In this document: positions 53,780-64,000 of the stretch, one piece after another
How positions within the stretch are numbered: position 1 is the stretch's first letter
Layout of the letters: every line of letters starts with the position of its first letter
Assembly: GCA_030411725.1 (NCBI GenBank)
Contig: MU839845.1
Location: forward strand, 248,001-312,000
Reading direction: 5' to 3'
Length of the DNA stretch: 64,000 bases
Source of the DNA: Echria macrotheca
Taxonomy: Eukaryota > Ascomycota > Sordariomycetes > Sordariales > Schizotheciaceae
Made by a program: the position numbers and the translations under genes
The notes under the pieces: generated by a model
What the model was told of the DNA's origin: nothing
Databases searched by the model: none
The model's input: the letters and a program-made list of their open reading frames with translations, nothing else

Positions 53780-54920
53780 GAGTAGTGGCTTTCGGTACGC
53801 TCGGAGCCGCGCGTTTTACGGTACCGTCGTTGTCGTCGTGCTGCCCAGTCCAGCAGCACATGGGGTGCTTCGCGATTCGGGGGCGGGATAGCGGATCATG
53901 GACGTCGACGGGGACACGGTGTTGCGATCGGCTTAGGCACCCAGGATGCGGTTTGTCGACGATTTTTCGGTCTCGGGCTTGTATGTCGCGCGTCGGTTTT
54001 TTTTGCTTCTCGAGACTTTTGGGTGTCACGACTGTAAATTACGTCACGGTTCTAAGTGACTAGGTAATTATTAAAAACAAGGGTATCAAGAAATTTTGAC
54101 ACAGGAAAAAGGGAAAGAGAAAAAAGGTAGAGAGTTCCGCAGTCTCGACAGTTTGGGCGCGGGAAATCAGGAAAGAAAAACCAGGCAGATTGGATCTCGA
54201 TGTCCAAGAGAGAACTGAGGAGTTGCGCGACGGCGGCCATTTGCTCGCTGGGCTCCCGCTTCCGTCATGCGAATCCACCCCTGCTGGGCCTTCGCTAGCG
54301 TGGCTTTGCCAGCAGGGATCATGTTAGTTATTCGACATCGGGATAATCACAGGCCGAGCAAGTCGGAGGTTGCAAAGAGGAAATATTTTGGAATGTTGTT
54401 ATTCTATTTCTTCCATGACCTCTTCTTTGTTTTCTGTTCTTTTTGTCTGTACAAGACCCAGAAGCAAAGTACGAGCCAGTTTCGTCCTCGGGGTGCCGCA
54501 TTGCCGCTTGTCCACTTCTCGATAATCGGCGACGGATACGCGGCAGCCATGGAAGCTTCAGTATCCAGCTTGCCAGCCAAGACTTTATCACCTCATTCAA
54601 ATTGCAAACTTGATGACTTGGGACGGCCGATGACTCTGGGCGCGCCGTGGCATCTGGACTTCCATAGCAAAAATTGTAAACGTGCTCGCACCTGATATGC
54701 CCGCACTGTCCACGGATTCACCCAGTCGGTCCAACGCTGGAGCTCCCCAGCTGGTGCGGGGCAGTTTATTCTAGAATAACACCCGGCGCACCAGCCGAGC
54801 ACTTGACCACGCCTTCCATCATCAGATGTCACCACTTTTTGCTCAAAGTCCACCTTTCCTTCCACTTAATTGACAAACTGTCCACAACCAATTCAAATCA
54901 AGACCTAAACCCACCAAGTG
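53780..54920. other. Divergent intergenic NIPA-like / uncharacterised protein
   Basis: 1.14 kb; both promoters. No gene is seen; a T-rich patch lies at 54390-54440. Confidence 0.5.
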
Positions 54921-56240
54921 ATGCCAGACGACCCGTCCACACCCAAGAAACAAAACATCTTAGTCCGCTTCAAGAACCACGTCAACCACCACATCGCCGT
55001 CGGCCTGCAATCCGTCCTCGGCATCCCCTCGACCATCTCGCAGACCTTTGCCGCGGGGTCTCGCGCTGCCGAAGACTCGAGAGAGGACAAAACCGAAAAC
55101 AAGGCCATCAGAAAACTAGCGGCAGCTCCCAGGATGGCCGTAGACGACGACGACTACTTCCCCTCCACCTCGGAGAACCCCTCCCGCCTGGACGCATCCC
55201 TGGATGCCCTCCGTGGCGGCACCCGCACCGAGTCCCTGCTCGCCTGGCGTCTGTTTCTTACCCATTCCGAATACTCCCCGCTCCGCCTCGACGCCCACCT
55301 GCCCTACCGGCCGACGCCCAATGGGCTCCCGTCGGACGCCGAGCCGGAGCTGTACAGCTCGTGGGCCGACGCGTTCGAGGATTTGCTTCATGACGCCTCG
55401 GCGAAGCCCATGGTCGACCTGCGCGAGCGGGCCCGCCAGCGCTCGCTGTGGATGATTGGTCGGTGGGGACCCGAGTCGTTTCTCCGCCACTTACGACGGA
55501 GCCGGCTTGACGAGGTGTATTTTCCGTTTCGGGATGATGCGAGGGGCTACGTCTCGCCGGCTACAAGGGCGGAGTGGGCTGCTGTGCGAAGACGGGAAGC
55601 TGCTGTGGAGGAGGAGAGACGGCGGAAGTGGGAGACGGTTTGGCGGGAGAGGAATTATGAGGAGGAGAGGCTGAGTCGGGACGAGGAGATGGCAGATGTT
55701 CGGAAGACTGAGGAGGGGGATAAGGAGGGTGGTTTGGGTGAGGTGGTGGGTGAGGTGGTGAGCGTGATGACCGAGCTGGATAAGATGGTCAGGGAGGGTT
55801 TGGGGATTGGGCCTCGGCGGCCCCAGCGGGAGGCAGAAACCGAGCAGGAGCTGTATGATGCTCTTGGGGTCCAGAGGGAGAAGTTCATGAATACGCTCAA
55901 GGGGAATGAGGAGGACAAGGAGGTGGATGGCAAGGGTCGTCGCGAGTCTACGACGCACTACAAGGATGGCAGCTCCAAGACAGTCACGCGTTGCGAGTTT
56001 GTTGACGAGATGGGCGCCGTACACATGAAGGAGGTCATCTCGTTCAAGAATCCCGAGGGCGTCGAGGTGTCGAGGACTGTCAGACATTCGATCCGGGCGG
56101 TTCACAAGGAAGGCGAGGAGGCCGATGCCAAAGGAAATGTCGAGTTGAAGGGAGTTGAAAATGAGGGCGAGAGCAAGGATGGGATGGAGGCCAAGATTGA
56201 CCGACAGGACAAGAAGCGCGGCTGGTTCTGGTCGAGATGA
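54921..56240 (+). CDS. Uncharacterised charged fungal protein
   Basis: A single 439-aa exon starting MPDDPSTPKKQNILVRFKNH. A first conserved-looking block (residues about 12-45: KNHVNHHIAVGLQSVLGIPS) is followed by an acidic linker and a helical region (TESLLAWRLFLTHSEYSPLR, then SWADAFEDLLHDAS, MIGRWGPESFLRHLRRSRLD). A Glu/Arg coiled-coil segment, RREAAVEEERRRKWETVWRE, comes next. The last third contains STTHYKDGSSKTVTRCEFVD and EVISFKNPEGVEVSRTVRHS, resembling a beta-rich strand pair. It ends KKRGWFWSR. It has the look of a conserved ascomycete protein of unknown function. No membrane segment or enzyme motif is visible. Confidence 0.75.
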   Translation: MPDDPSTPKKQNILVRFKNHVNHHIAVGLQSVLGIPSTISQTFAAGSRAAEDSREDKTENKAIRKLAAAPRMAVDDDDYFPSTSENPSRLDASLDALRGGTRTESLLAWRLFLTHSEYSPLRLDAHLPYRPTPNGLPSDAEPELYSSWADAFEDLLHDASAKPMVDLRERARQRSLWMIGRWGPESFLRHLRRSRLDEVYFPFRDDARGYVSPATRAEWAAVRRREAAVEEERRRKWETVWRERNYEEERLSRDEEMADVRKTEEGDKEGGLGEVVGEVVSVMTELDKMVREGLGIGPRRPQREAETEQELYDALGVQREKFMNTLKGNEEDKEVDGKGRRESTTHYKDGSSKTVTRCEFVDEMGAVHMKEVISFKNPEGVEVSRTVRHSIRAVHKEGEEADAKGNVELKGVENEGESKDGMEAKIDRQDKKRGWFWSR

Positions 56241-57752
56241 TAGCCGGGTGCGGCGTGTCACCCAAAAGACTGCTCGATTCCAACACATCGAAGTTGAAAA
56301 TAGACATGGTGTGATTACTTGTAGCGTATAGACTTAGTATCAGATTGACCTCTGTGTTAAACCTTATTGTTCTATGAATGCACTGCCTGGTCTGCCCGCT
56401 ATGAACATGAGAATTGATGCTCCTCAATTCCATATTCTGGAAATAATCTGCTCAGATTCCCATCCCGAACAGTTGGGGGAAACAATACCAAATGAAAGGG
56501 TCAAAAGGAAAAAGATGTCTCAAAAGTTGTAGAGTACAGCGGTAAAAAAAACGGGGTGGATGATGATTGGAAGTCGTAGGTATGACTCACACCTTCCCGA
56601 TGCGGAGTATATAGCTCCCTCCAAAGAGTCCACTATAACAAGCACACCAAAAGCTCGATGGCGCAGCGGAAGCGCGCCGGGCTCATAACCCGGAGGTCAC
56701 TCGATCGAAACGAGTTCGAGCTAATAATGTGATTTCGTTTTTTTCTTCTTCTTTTTTTCTCTTGAAATGTTTTCATTTCACTCAAGTATCTTCTCCTCTT
56801 TTCACCTGTTTGTCGTTTTGTTCATTCTCCGCCTCCGCAAGAAAACATTACAGGGAACGAAATGGACTTTTTTTGGATACGGAACTAAAAACCGTCCGGT
56901 ATTGTATGTATGTATCCCCCATTTTGGGGTCGGGGAATTTTGAACAGCCACGACGACAGTCACGGCCCAGGCGGGTCGTGCCGGCATATAAAACCACAGT
57001 TGGGGTTCTAAGGTGCTGGCTGACCTTAGAATTCTGGTAATCCTTTTGGAGGGCTGGACTGGCTCAGTTGGGTGATGTGGATCCAGCGACCCAGCCGTCA
57101 CAACGATTTAAGGTTCTCCATTCTAGGCTCTAATACGGGGTGGGCAATCCCTAGGCAGGTAGAGAGGTAGGTACTTTATTCATCACAGCGGTGGGTAAAC
57201 ATCGAAGTACAAGCAATATAGTGAAAAACAAAAAAGGTATCTTTGTCTAATGAAGCCCTGCACCTACACATCTATCCCCTGCAACAACAAACACATCTTC
57301 CACTCGTTCTTACAACCACATCCCTCCCCTATCCCTCCCCACCAACTCTGGTACACAATACACGTCCCCTAACCGACTCCCATAATATATCTGAGTCGTG
57401 GAGAATACAAAGGACACCCAATTATATCCATCCCCTTCTTCCTCCCTGCCGTCTCCTCCACTCTTCCCTTCCCAGGAAACAAAAAAACGCAACGCCGTGC
57501 TTCATGCCCGTGGTATAAAAACTTCCGTACTTCCAAATAAACCAGCAGCCAAAGGGGTAGTAGTGGGGGGATATCAAATCGGGTGAGGGTAAAAAAAACC
57601 CCCCACGTGCGGGTGCAAAAGGAGAATAATCGTCCCGAGATGGTGACGGATCGCGCGTAGGTAGATATATAAGAGGTGGTGAGGAAATATGTAAAAACCC
57701 CACCACTGGTCGAGGCAACAAAAAAAAGCAGGGTTAAATTCGTGATAGGACG
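56241..57752. other. Intergenic with the initiator tRNA
   Basis: Apart from tRNA-iMet (56652-56723) no gene is seen. The region downstream of erf4 is AC-rich on the plus strand with a C/A-run near 57590-57610. Confidence 0.5.
56652..56723 (+). tRNA. Initiator tRNA-Met (CAU)
   Basis: A standard 72-nt cloverleaf without intron. Acceptor AGCTCGA pairs with TCGAGCT, followed by discriminator A at 56723. The anticodon stem CCGGG/CCCGG encloses CTCATAA. It has the eukaryotic initiator hallmarks: an A1:U72 first pair, three G-C pairs next to the anticodon loop, and a T-loop that reads ATCGAAA (A54 and A60 in place of T54 and a pyrimidine at 60). This distinguishes it from elongator tRNA-Met. A T-run follows a few bases downstream (TTTTTT near 56738), suitable as a polymerase III stop. 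Confidence 0.95.
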
Positions 57753-59678
57753 TCAAGCAGTCGGCGTCGTAGGCGACTCCTCGGCCATGCCCTGCCTCGA
57801 CGCGCCCGGCGTACTCGGCGGTGCCGGCGCAATCTCTGGGTCGGGAATCTGGATATCAAGCTGCTCACCCGTCAGCACACTTCCACTCAAATCATCAACC
57901 ACAATCAACAAAACATACCGTCATATACCCCGTCCTTCGCAGAGGCACAATCCGCGGCGGGATGGTACTCTCGTCGGCCGAAAACGTCTTCTCCATCTCC
58001 AGATTCCACTGCTCGACCCACCTCTCCAGATTACGCAGGCGCGTTTTGACGGCTGTGAACCCAAAGTCGTCCCACAGCCAGCCCGTCGCGAGACCCAGCA
58101 CGCCGTCCAGGATATTCCGCCAGCTGTAGGGACTAAACGCCGGCACGAGCTCGCTGTTGAGCTTCTCTATGATGCGTCGAAACTCCTGCTCGTTGACGCC
58201 TGCCGGATCCAATATCTCGGGATACAAATTCGAAAAAGTAGGCGCGAGATCACCCTCGAGCAGCCAGTCGCGACGGATCCGAATAATACGCGTGCTGGCG
58301 TATTCTGGCGAGTCCACGGGCACATGCGGATTCAGATGCGGGTAGCAGGGATGTTGCGGCCCCCATTCCTCTCCGGTGTCTGGCTGCTGGTCCTCGCCCA
58401 TAATCGACGAGTTGCTCGACGATATCGCCGACCCGATCCCGGACAGCTGGGATCCCGTAGAGTGCCGGTTATTCAAGACGTCCGGCCCGGGACCGCGTTC
58501 CAGGTCGTGCGAGAACCCGCCGCCGCCGCCTCGACCATCGTCATCTCTTGGTTCTTCTGTTGGCGACATGATTTCTTTCCCCTTGCCTTTGTCGTCTCGG
58601 TGTCCTCCCCCAAAACTCAAACCCACTGCCACTTGTCGTGGTCTCTCGTACTGTCCTGCTTCCAGCGCCTTGAGCGCGTCCGACACTCCCTGCGTGGAGG
58701 GTCCGGCTTCCGGCGAGGGCGTATGGCTCACGCGCTTCTCGTCGTATGAGTGGCGAACCGATAGCGGGAGACTGATGCGCTGTTCGCTTCCCGCGTTCCG
58801 CTCAATCTGAAGACTGGCCCGACTAGAAGGCTGATGCAGGTTTTTGTGTTGCTCGGGTAGAGTCAGCAGCGGATAGTCGCTTGAGCTGTGTGCGTTCTCG
58901 CCGGTAGGCTCGCCTGGTTCGGCGGTCGGGTGCGCGAGCGGGACCGCTGGAGGGGGCGGAGTAGACGGGCGCCGTCTCCTCCGGGTAGGTGTCGTCGGGG
59001 TTCGGGGTGTCGAATTGGTGGGGTTCCACAGACGCGGAGCCGAGAGTCGGCGGAGCGGACGTCCAGCGGCGAAGGCAGCGGCGCCGCGGGTACGAAATGG
59101 CGATTGCAGGAACGAGTCCGGTGGGCTGCCGAAGCCCCTTCGGAGCAGGCTGTTTCTGCGCGACGGACGGCGGCCGGGCGCTAAAGTGGTCGGCGCGCCA
59201 GGATAGATTGGCTGTCGAGGGGGCAAAGCAATTCGGGGGTTCGCGGCGGGAGCAGCTGACGATGCATCTACGGCGGTCGCTTCAATCGACTGCGGCGGGT
59301 GGACTGCTGCTGGCGCGTGAGAAGCCGTCGGGAAAAGCTGTCAGTGGTGGCCGCCGAGACGGCCTCCTCGACAATGGGGAAATGCCGTGTTCGGATCGCC
59401 TGGACTTTCTTCCTCCGCTGCTGCAACCGCTCGGTCTCCCCTCCCGTGGGCCTTCCAGATCTTACACTCGGCGGGCTCGAAACGCTGCGGTCGGTGCAGG
59501 GCGACGGCGCAATGTCTCGATGGTGATGTTGGTGATGATGGCTGTGGCTGGCACTGGAATCTGACTTTTTGCCAATCTGCACGGCGCCGCCCTCTCGTCG
59601 CTGCCGCTCCAGCACAAGCAAATCGTGACGGGCGCCGGCCTGCTGCAGATGGCGGGTGGACCTCAGGCCCTGCCTCAT
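57753..59678 (-). CDS. erf4: Ras palmitoyltransferase accessory subunit Erf4-like
   Basis: Three exons, 59678-59466, 59337-57919 and 57860-57753, join in frame to 579 aa. The first exon is less certain. It starts MRQGLRSTRHLQQAGARHDL and contains a His-rich run (SHSHHHQHHHRD); its donor GTAAGA and the TGACAG acceptor preserve the frame. A Ser/Pro/Arg-rich disordered region follows. The conserved C-terminal domain reads TRIIRIRRDWLLEGDLAPTF, SNLYPEILDPAGVNEQEFRR, LNSELVPAFSPYSWRN, ILDGVLGLATGWLWDDFGFT, LRNLERWVEQWNLEMEK. This is the Erf4/GOLGA7 domain. The yeast protein partners Erf2 (DHHC enzyme) at the ER/Golgi to palmitoylate Ras. The amphipathic GLATGWLWDDFG segment is the likely membrane contact. 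Confidence 0.87.
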
Positions 59679-61005
59679 TGGGAGCCTGTCAACTGCCGCC
59701 AACTGGTGTGCAGGCTCTCAGAGCTGCAGGTACCAGGAGGGGGGTTGTCGCCCAAAAAGGAAACCAGCAAAAGATTGGAAGCGAGGTCGAGAACAGACAC
59801 TCAACGTTCCATCGCCGAAATATGCCTGAAAATTTTGTCTCGCTGGGTGGATGTGCTGGATGCGCTGGTCGAGTGTCTGCGTCGGTCTTGATGGCAGCGA
59901 CGATGGCAACGAGCTAGATTCGAGAGAATGCCAACCTGCGGCTGGGGGTGCTACCGTTATAAGCGATGGCAAAGTTTGCTGACATGGCTGGTTTCTTTTC
60001 GTGGATGCTTTTTCTCGTTGGACCAAGGTCAGCCCAATATATTCGCAGGCATCCTGTCGACACGGCCCCCATTACGACACCTCGCACAGGGGCGTTGCCT
60101 CCCAGGCTCCCGGACTCTCGTGACTGGGGCTCTTCCATGGCCACCAAGATTCTTGGTAACACGTCCTCAGCCCCCATCGGCACCATGGAAAAAGGGGAGA
60201 AAATTCCATGGCCGCACATCATCAGCATCCATTGGTCCAAGTCGTGCACATTCCGCCTTCTCGACACCATCACGTTGGCCTTTCCACGGTCGAGCGGTCG
60301 ATTCTTTCCTTGTAGGAAAACCGCCGGGTCGTGATCTGACGCCGTGGATCCGGGCAGCCGATGTCTGTGCTCGGCGAGGCATGAATTTCGGCCACAGCAA
60401 TATCGAGTCCAATTTCTCAGTCGCTATCTCTTACCATGTCCATAGGCCGTACCAGCTGCCTGCCCACGGTTCCCGTTGATGGGAGGAATGAAGCGACGTG
60501 ACCCAATATCGGCCACGCCGCGTCCGACTCTACACAGGGCTGCACAGCAATCTTGCAGCTTTGTATTGCGAGATATCTCGGCAGCTGCGTTTCACGTCGT
60601 GCAAACGCTCCGCCCTAATCGGCAGCCACACATGAACCACTTTTCGGCTTGGAGGAGGTGGGGAGTTGCTTCCCCGCTATGGAGAGCTGCTCTGCTGTCG
60701 TTGGTTATCATCCAGCTCGGCAGGAATGAAGGCTTAACTACACACAGTCGCGAATACCTCGAGCCGCCATGAAGCACTCAACGCCTGCTGTCCCCTCAAC
60801 CCTGGGGCATAAAAGATACAGTCTCGTAGCTGTGAAACATCCATCTTGTGTTATCTCACAGACTTCGAGTTCTTTGCCCGCTGCTTCTGACGTCACCAAC
60901 TACGGGCCCGAGACACCACCGCACGTTAACAGCTCTCCCTGTCTTGCGTAGTCCCGCTGTCATTTGCTTCTACATCTTCTTTAGCACCCGCCAAACACCA
61001 TCCAT
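59679..61005. other. Divergent intergenic erf4 / membrane protein
   Basis: 1.3 kb; frames up to 183 aa have no coding character. Both promoters are expected here. Confidence 0.5.
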
Positions 61006-62466
61006 ATGGCGGACGTAACGGTAACGGCGGAAATGAGCGGGCCAGGGGACGCCGAGTCGGTGATGGCCACCGCGGCGACATCGCCGGGACGTGCTGCCTC
61101 GCCCGAGCCGCCCAGGTCGTCAACGCCGGTTAGCGTTCGCAGTTCGACAACTCTTGTTGGTGGTACCGACGCCGCCCCGTCCCGTCGCGGTTCCATCCGC
61201 GGCAGTCTTGCCGTGACGGGTGATAAGATTGCTCAAGAGGTAAGGATCACAATCATTGTCAGGCCAAGTACTGACGTGGAGGGCCAGAAACAGGGACACT
61301 CATGGAAGATAATGTTCCCCCTGGGGTTCGTCTTGCTGCCGGCCATTGGCGATGTCGTACACAAGGACGGGAGCGCAGTCGTCACGGATTTGATCCTACT
61401 CGGGCTGGCCGGTTATTTCATCTACTGGTCCGTCAATCGTTCGTGGGCGTGGTATGACTCCACCAGAAGTATCCGATTGAGGGAAGACAAGATGCTCGAG
61501 CGAGGGGAAGTTACGGACCAGGCCGAGGCAGCCTCCCGAGCGCGTAACAAGCTCTATTATCAAGAGCTCATGGCCATACTCGTTCTCTTCCTGAGCCCTC
61601 TGGTCTCAGCCACCCTCCTGCATTATGGGAGGACCTGCCTCACCACTCGCGCAAAGGAACAACTCAGCGACAGCAACATCGCCATCTTCGTTTCTGTCTC
61701 TGAGATCTTTCCCCTCCGGAAAATGATGGAACTTGTCGAGGCCCGGACGCTACATCTCCAACGCATTGTGCACTTCAATCCTTACCGGCAAGAACTCGCC
61801 ACTGCAGCGCAGATCGAGGAGCTGGAACGTCTCCTCGGTGAGGTAGAATCACGGCTCGTTGCTATATCCCAGACAACGACGTCGACCGCCTCCGCTGTGC
61901 AGACACAAAAGTTGCGTCTCGATCAGATGGACTCGCGAATGAAGGAAACCGATATGGCGGCTTCATCCTCGGCGGCCCAGGTAAAAAAGTTGGTTGGCCG
62001 CCTCGACAAGCTGGAATCAAAGGTCAAAATCATTTATGATAGGCCGATTCCAGTCACTCCCAAGACCGGCCAGGCCGAAGCGACCGATAAGAGAGTCAAT
62101 CGGGAAGAGCTAGAAGCCACTATCGCCAGCAATGTACGCAAGTCGATAGAAAAGGAGCTGGTCGATTTGGCCGATGCCCTCCGCCGCCACGAGACGAAAG
62201 TCGGTACCCTGGTGACGTCGACCCAGACCCGTTTGGGTGAGATTGATACGCAGTTGAAGGATGCCATGTCGATAGCGACAGAAGCTAAGGGGCTGAAGCG
62301 ATCGCGGCTGGGTCTCTTGGCGGATCTTCTTGCGGACAAGGCATTCCAGCTGAGCTTGGTCCCGATCGAGGTCGGCTTTCGCCTTTTGACGTGGCCAGCG
62401 AGATCGGCGGGTTGGCGGCCTCATGATGTCAATGCGGGTCGGGAGGTTCAGAAAATAACTCAGTGA
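61006..62466 (+). CDS. Uncharacterised membrane protein with coiled coil
   Basis: An open frame of 486 aa starts MADVTVTAEMSGPGDAESVM. A 42-nt stretch at 61240-61281 (GTAAGG…CTGAC…GTGGAG) looks like an intron; if spliced the product is 472 aa (…DKIAQE|GQKQGHSW…). A disordered Ser/Ala/Pro-rich N-terminal 75 residues is followed by hydrophobic segments: WKIMFPLGFVLLPAIGDVV, SAVVTDLILLGLAGYFIYWS and MAILVLFLSPLVSATLL. The remainder is a predicted coiled coil (AAQIEELERLLGEVESRLVA, KLVGRLDKLESKVKI and following heptads). The last 35 residues, LADKAFQLSLVPIEVGFRLL and onward, could be amphipathic. Membrane helices plus a long coiled coil suggest a membrane-tethered scaffold, but no family is recognised. 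Confidence 0.75.
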   Translation: MADVTVTAEMSGPGDAESVMATAATSPGRAASPEPPRSSTPVSVRSSTTLVGGTDAAPSRRGSIRGSLAVTGDKIAQEVRITIIVRPSTDVEGQKQGHSWKIMFPLGFVLLPAIGDVVHKDGSAVVTDLILLGLAGYFIYWSVNRSWAWYDSTRSIRLREDKMLERGEVTDQAEAASRARNKLYYQELMAILVLFLSPLVSATLLHYGRTCLTTRAKEQLSDSNIAIFVSVSEIFPLRKMMELVEARTLHLQRIVHFNPYRQELATAAQIEELERLLGEVESRLVAISQTTTSTASAVQTQKLRLDQMDSRMKETDMAASSSAAQVKKLVGRLDKLESKVKIIYDRPIPVTPKTGQAEATDKRVNREELEATIASNVRKSIEKELVDLADALRRHETKVGTLVTSTQTRLGEIDTQLKDAMSIATEAKGLKRSRLGLLADLLADKAFQLSLVPIEVGFRLLTWPARSAGWRPHDVNAGREVQKITQ

Positions 62467-64000
62467 ACGGAGGCTGGGTAAAGATTGTTTGGGAGGACGA
62501 TGGTTCGGTTACAATTCTTTGCATCACTCGGGCGTATCGGCATGGAAAAGCGACTTGGCTTAGGGGACTGGGGATGGGACTGGTTTTGGAACATGACAGG
62601 TATAGGAATCATGGTTATACGGACATAGCGTATTAGCATGTCTCCAGAGTGGATAGCGTAGGTTGTGAGCTGAATTAGAGGAATCCTTTTGATGTGAGTG
62701 TGCTTTGGAGAAGGGGGTCACCCGTATGTGTGAGATGATTTTTTGCCGTTGCCTGTTCTTTGGCGTAGCCTGAATGGTTGACCTGGGGAAGACGACATAT
62801 CCGGGTTAAGAGCACTGCAGAGAGAGGTTAGAACTGCTAGTAGACAGTGGCCGAAGTTGGGTTATCATTTCGAATGCGGGAGGAGTGAGATGTCTACAGC
62901 GGCGGGTACACCACCCGACAGGATGGGAGTTGTTTTTCATCACGAGTTGAGGCCTCGAGGGTTTTTTTTTGTATGTATAGGTACCTATCTTCCAGTCTCT
63001 AAAGTGTCAAGAACTGGTGCTTATTGCCTAACCTAGGTAAGCACAATCTCATCGCTTCAGATCACACCGTAAACCGTAGAATGACTTGTTTTCTGACACT
63101 GGCTTGTTTAGGCGTGGTAAGGTATGGCGTTGACTCGGGGTTTGCGGTTTACTATATGACATGGTAAGCTGTGTTGCTTCGTCCGCTAACAAGCTTCGGC
63201 GGTCCGTGATGGATATAAATTTGGAACTGACGGGGGAGATCGGAGTGTTTTTGTTTTCCTGCTGTGGGGAAACAAAAAGGGCATACATAGCTTCTGTGGT
63301 GCTGACGATCTCAACGGCATATATCCGGACCTAACAGGTTGAGTGCCAAACCTCGGGAGCTTCCAACAGACCCAATGACAGTGTTTATGATGGGGTCGGT
63401 ACGCAGATGCCGATGTCTAGATTCCGTTACAGTTTATGCTCAAATCTCTGTTTAGATACCGCCCGCGGGTTTACCTTACCACTACAGGCCTTTTTTTTTT
63501 CTCCCTGGGGAGAGAAATCCAAGTCCAGTCAGCTGAGTTTCTAGATACCTTATACTCCATCCATTTTGGGACGGGGTAGTGTATTGTTCAGCTCGCATGA
63601 ACGCAAAAAGCCCGGTCAGGTCCCAACAACCCCCTTAATCCATAGGTCTACATACATAACCTGCATGTCCGGTGGTCAGCTCCCATACCCCAAACCCCAA
63701 ACCGCCCAGCTGATCGGATCCACGAGGAAGTCTAGACTAAAACCGGGGACCCTGACCACAAAAAAAAAAAGAACCTGGAATCTGGAATGGGGGAATTCAT
63801 GCATTGCATCCAGCCGCTGAGTCCTTCCCTCCCACCCCCATAGATACGATGATGCTTTGCAGATTTGTTTCAGTGTTGTTAGTTCGCAGTGTAAGCCGTA
63901 GCGTAGGTAGAGAGTAGTCGGGGTGTCTCGGACAATATAATCACAGAACCTATTTTTTTAACTCTCCGATTAGAAGAGAGACACGAGAGACAACCAGGTG
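62467..64000. other. Right edge, no gene recognised
   Basis: Short interrupted frames only, several T- and A-runs, and G/T-rich patches. The last bases run off the window, so a gene beginning further right cannot be excluded. Confidence 0.5.

Overview
The window is nuclear DNA of a filamentous ascomycete, most likely a member of the Sordariales and probably the Chaetomiaceae. The signs are many short spliceosomal introns (about 42-260 nt, GTRNGT donors, CTAAC/CTGAC branch points), coding DNA rich in G and C at third positions, AT-richer and partly decayed intergenic DNA, and a family-1 beta-glucosidase that closely resembles what I remember of Humicola-type enzymes. The taxonomic placement is inference.

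Layout. 1-3.9 kb: gene-poor, with a short interspersed element (perfect 15-bp target-site duplication) and an intron-containing tRNA-Ser(GCU). 3.98-8.03 kb: the accessory part. A secreted precursor made of 12 repeats ending in Lys-Arg (minus strand) is divergently paired across a 2-kb gap with a UstYa/DUF3328 oxidase-family gene (plus strand). This is the architecture of fungal ribosomal-peptide (dikaritin-like) loci, but the repeats have no aromatic residue, which is unusual. 9.2-22 kb: conserved nuclear and ER genes: nop4 (rRNA processing), condensin subunit cnd3, las21/GPI7 (GPI-anchor ethanolamine phosphate transferase), a DUF2423 ribosome-biogenesis protein, and a Siz/PIAS-type SUMO ligase. 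22.4-38.3 kb: TRAPP subunit trs33 followed by a decayed tandem array, cytosolic malate dehydrogenase, ribosomal protein eL28, a UPF0357 protein, sterol C-5 desaturase erg3, tRNA exportin los1, and FACT subunit pob3. 39.3-54 kb: a GFA/CENP-V zinc protein, the GH1 beta-glucosidase, a UPF0045 (Ecm15-like) protein, a low-complexity hypothetical protein, an acyl-CoA synthetase-like enzyme and a NIPA-type transporter. Two more copies of the interspersed element lie here. 54.9-64 kb: an uncharacterised charged protein, the initiator tRNA-Met, the palmitoyltransferase accessory subunit erf4, and an uncharacterised membrane/coiled-coil protein. The last 1.5 kb has no gene I can support.

Most genes are independent housekeeping loci, and no operon logic is expected. 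The functional link worth attention is the precursor/UstYa pair at 4-8 kb. The other discovery-type signal is the roughly 130-bp retroposon-like repeat family at 0.9, 44.1 and 48.0 kb. Exon boundaries given below were read by eye from splice consensus and frame continuity; they are not backed by transcript data.
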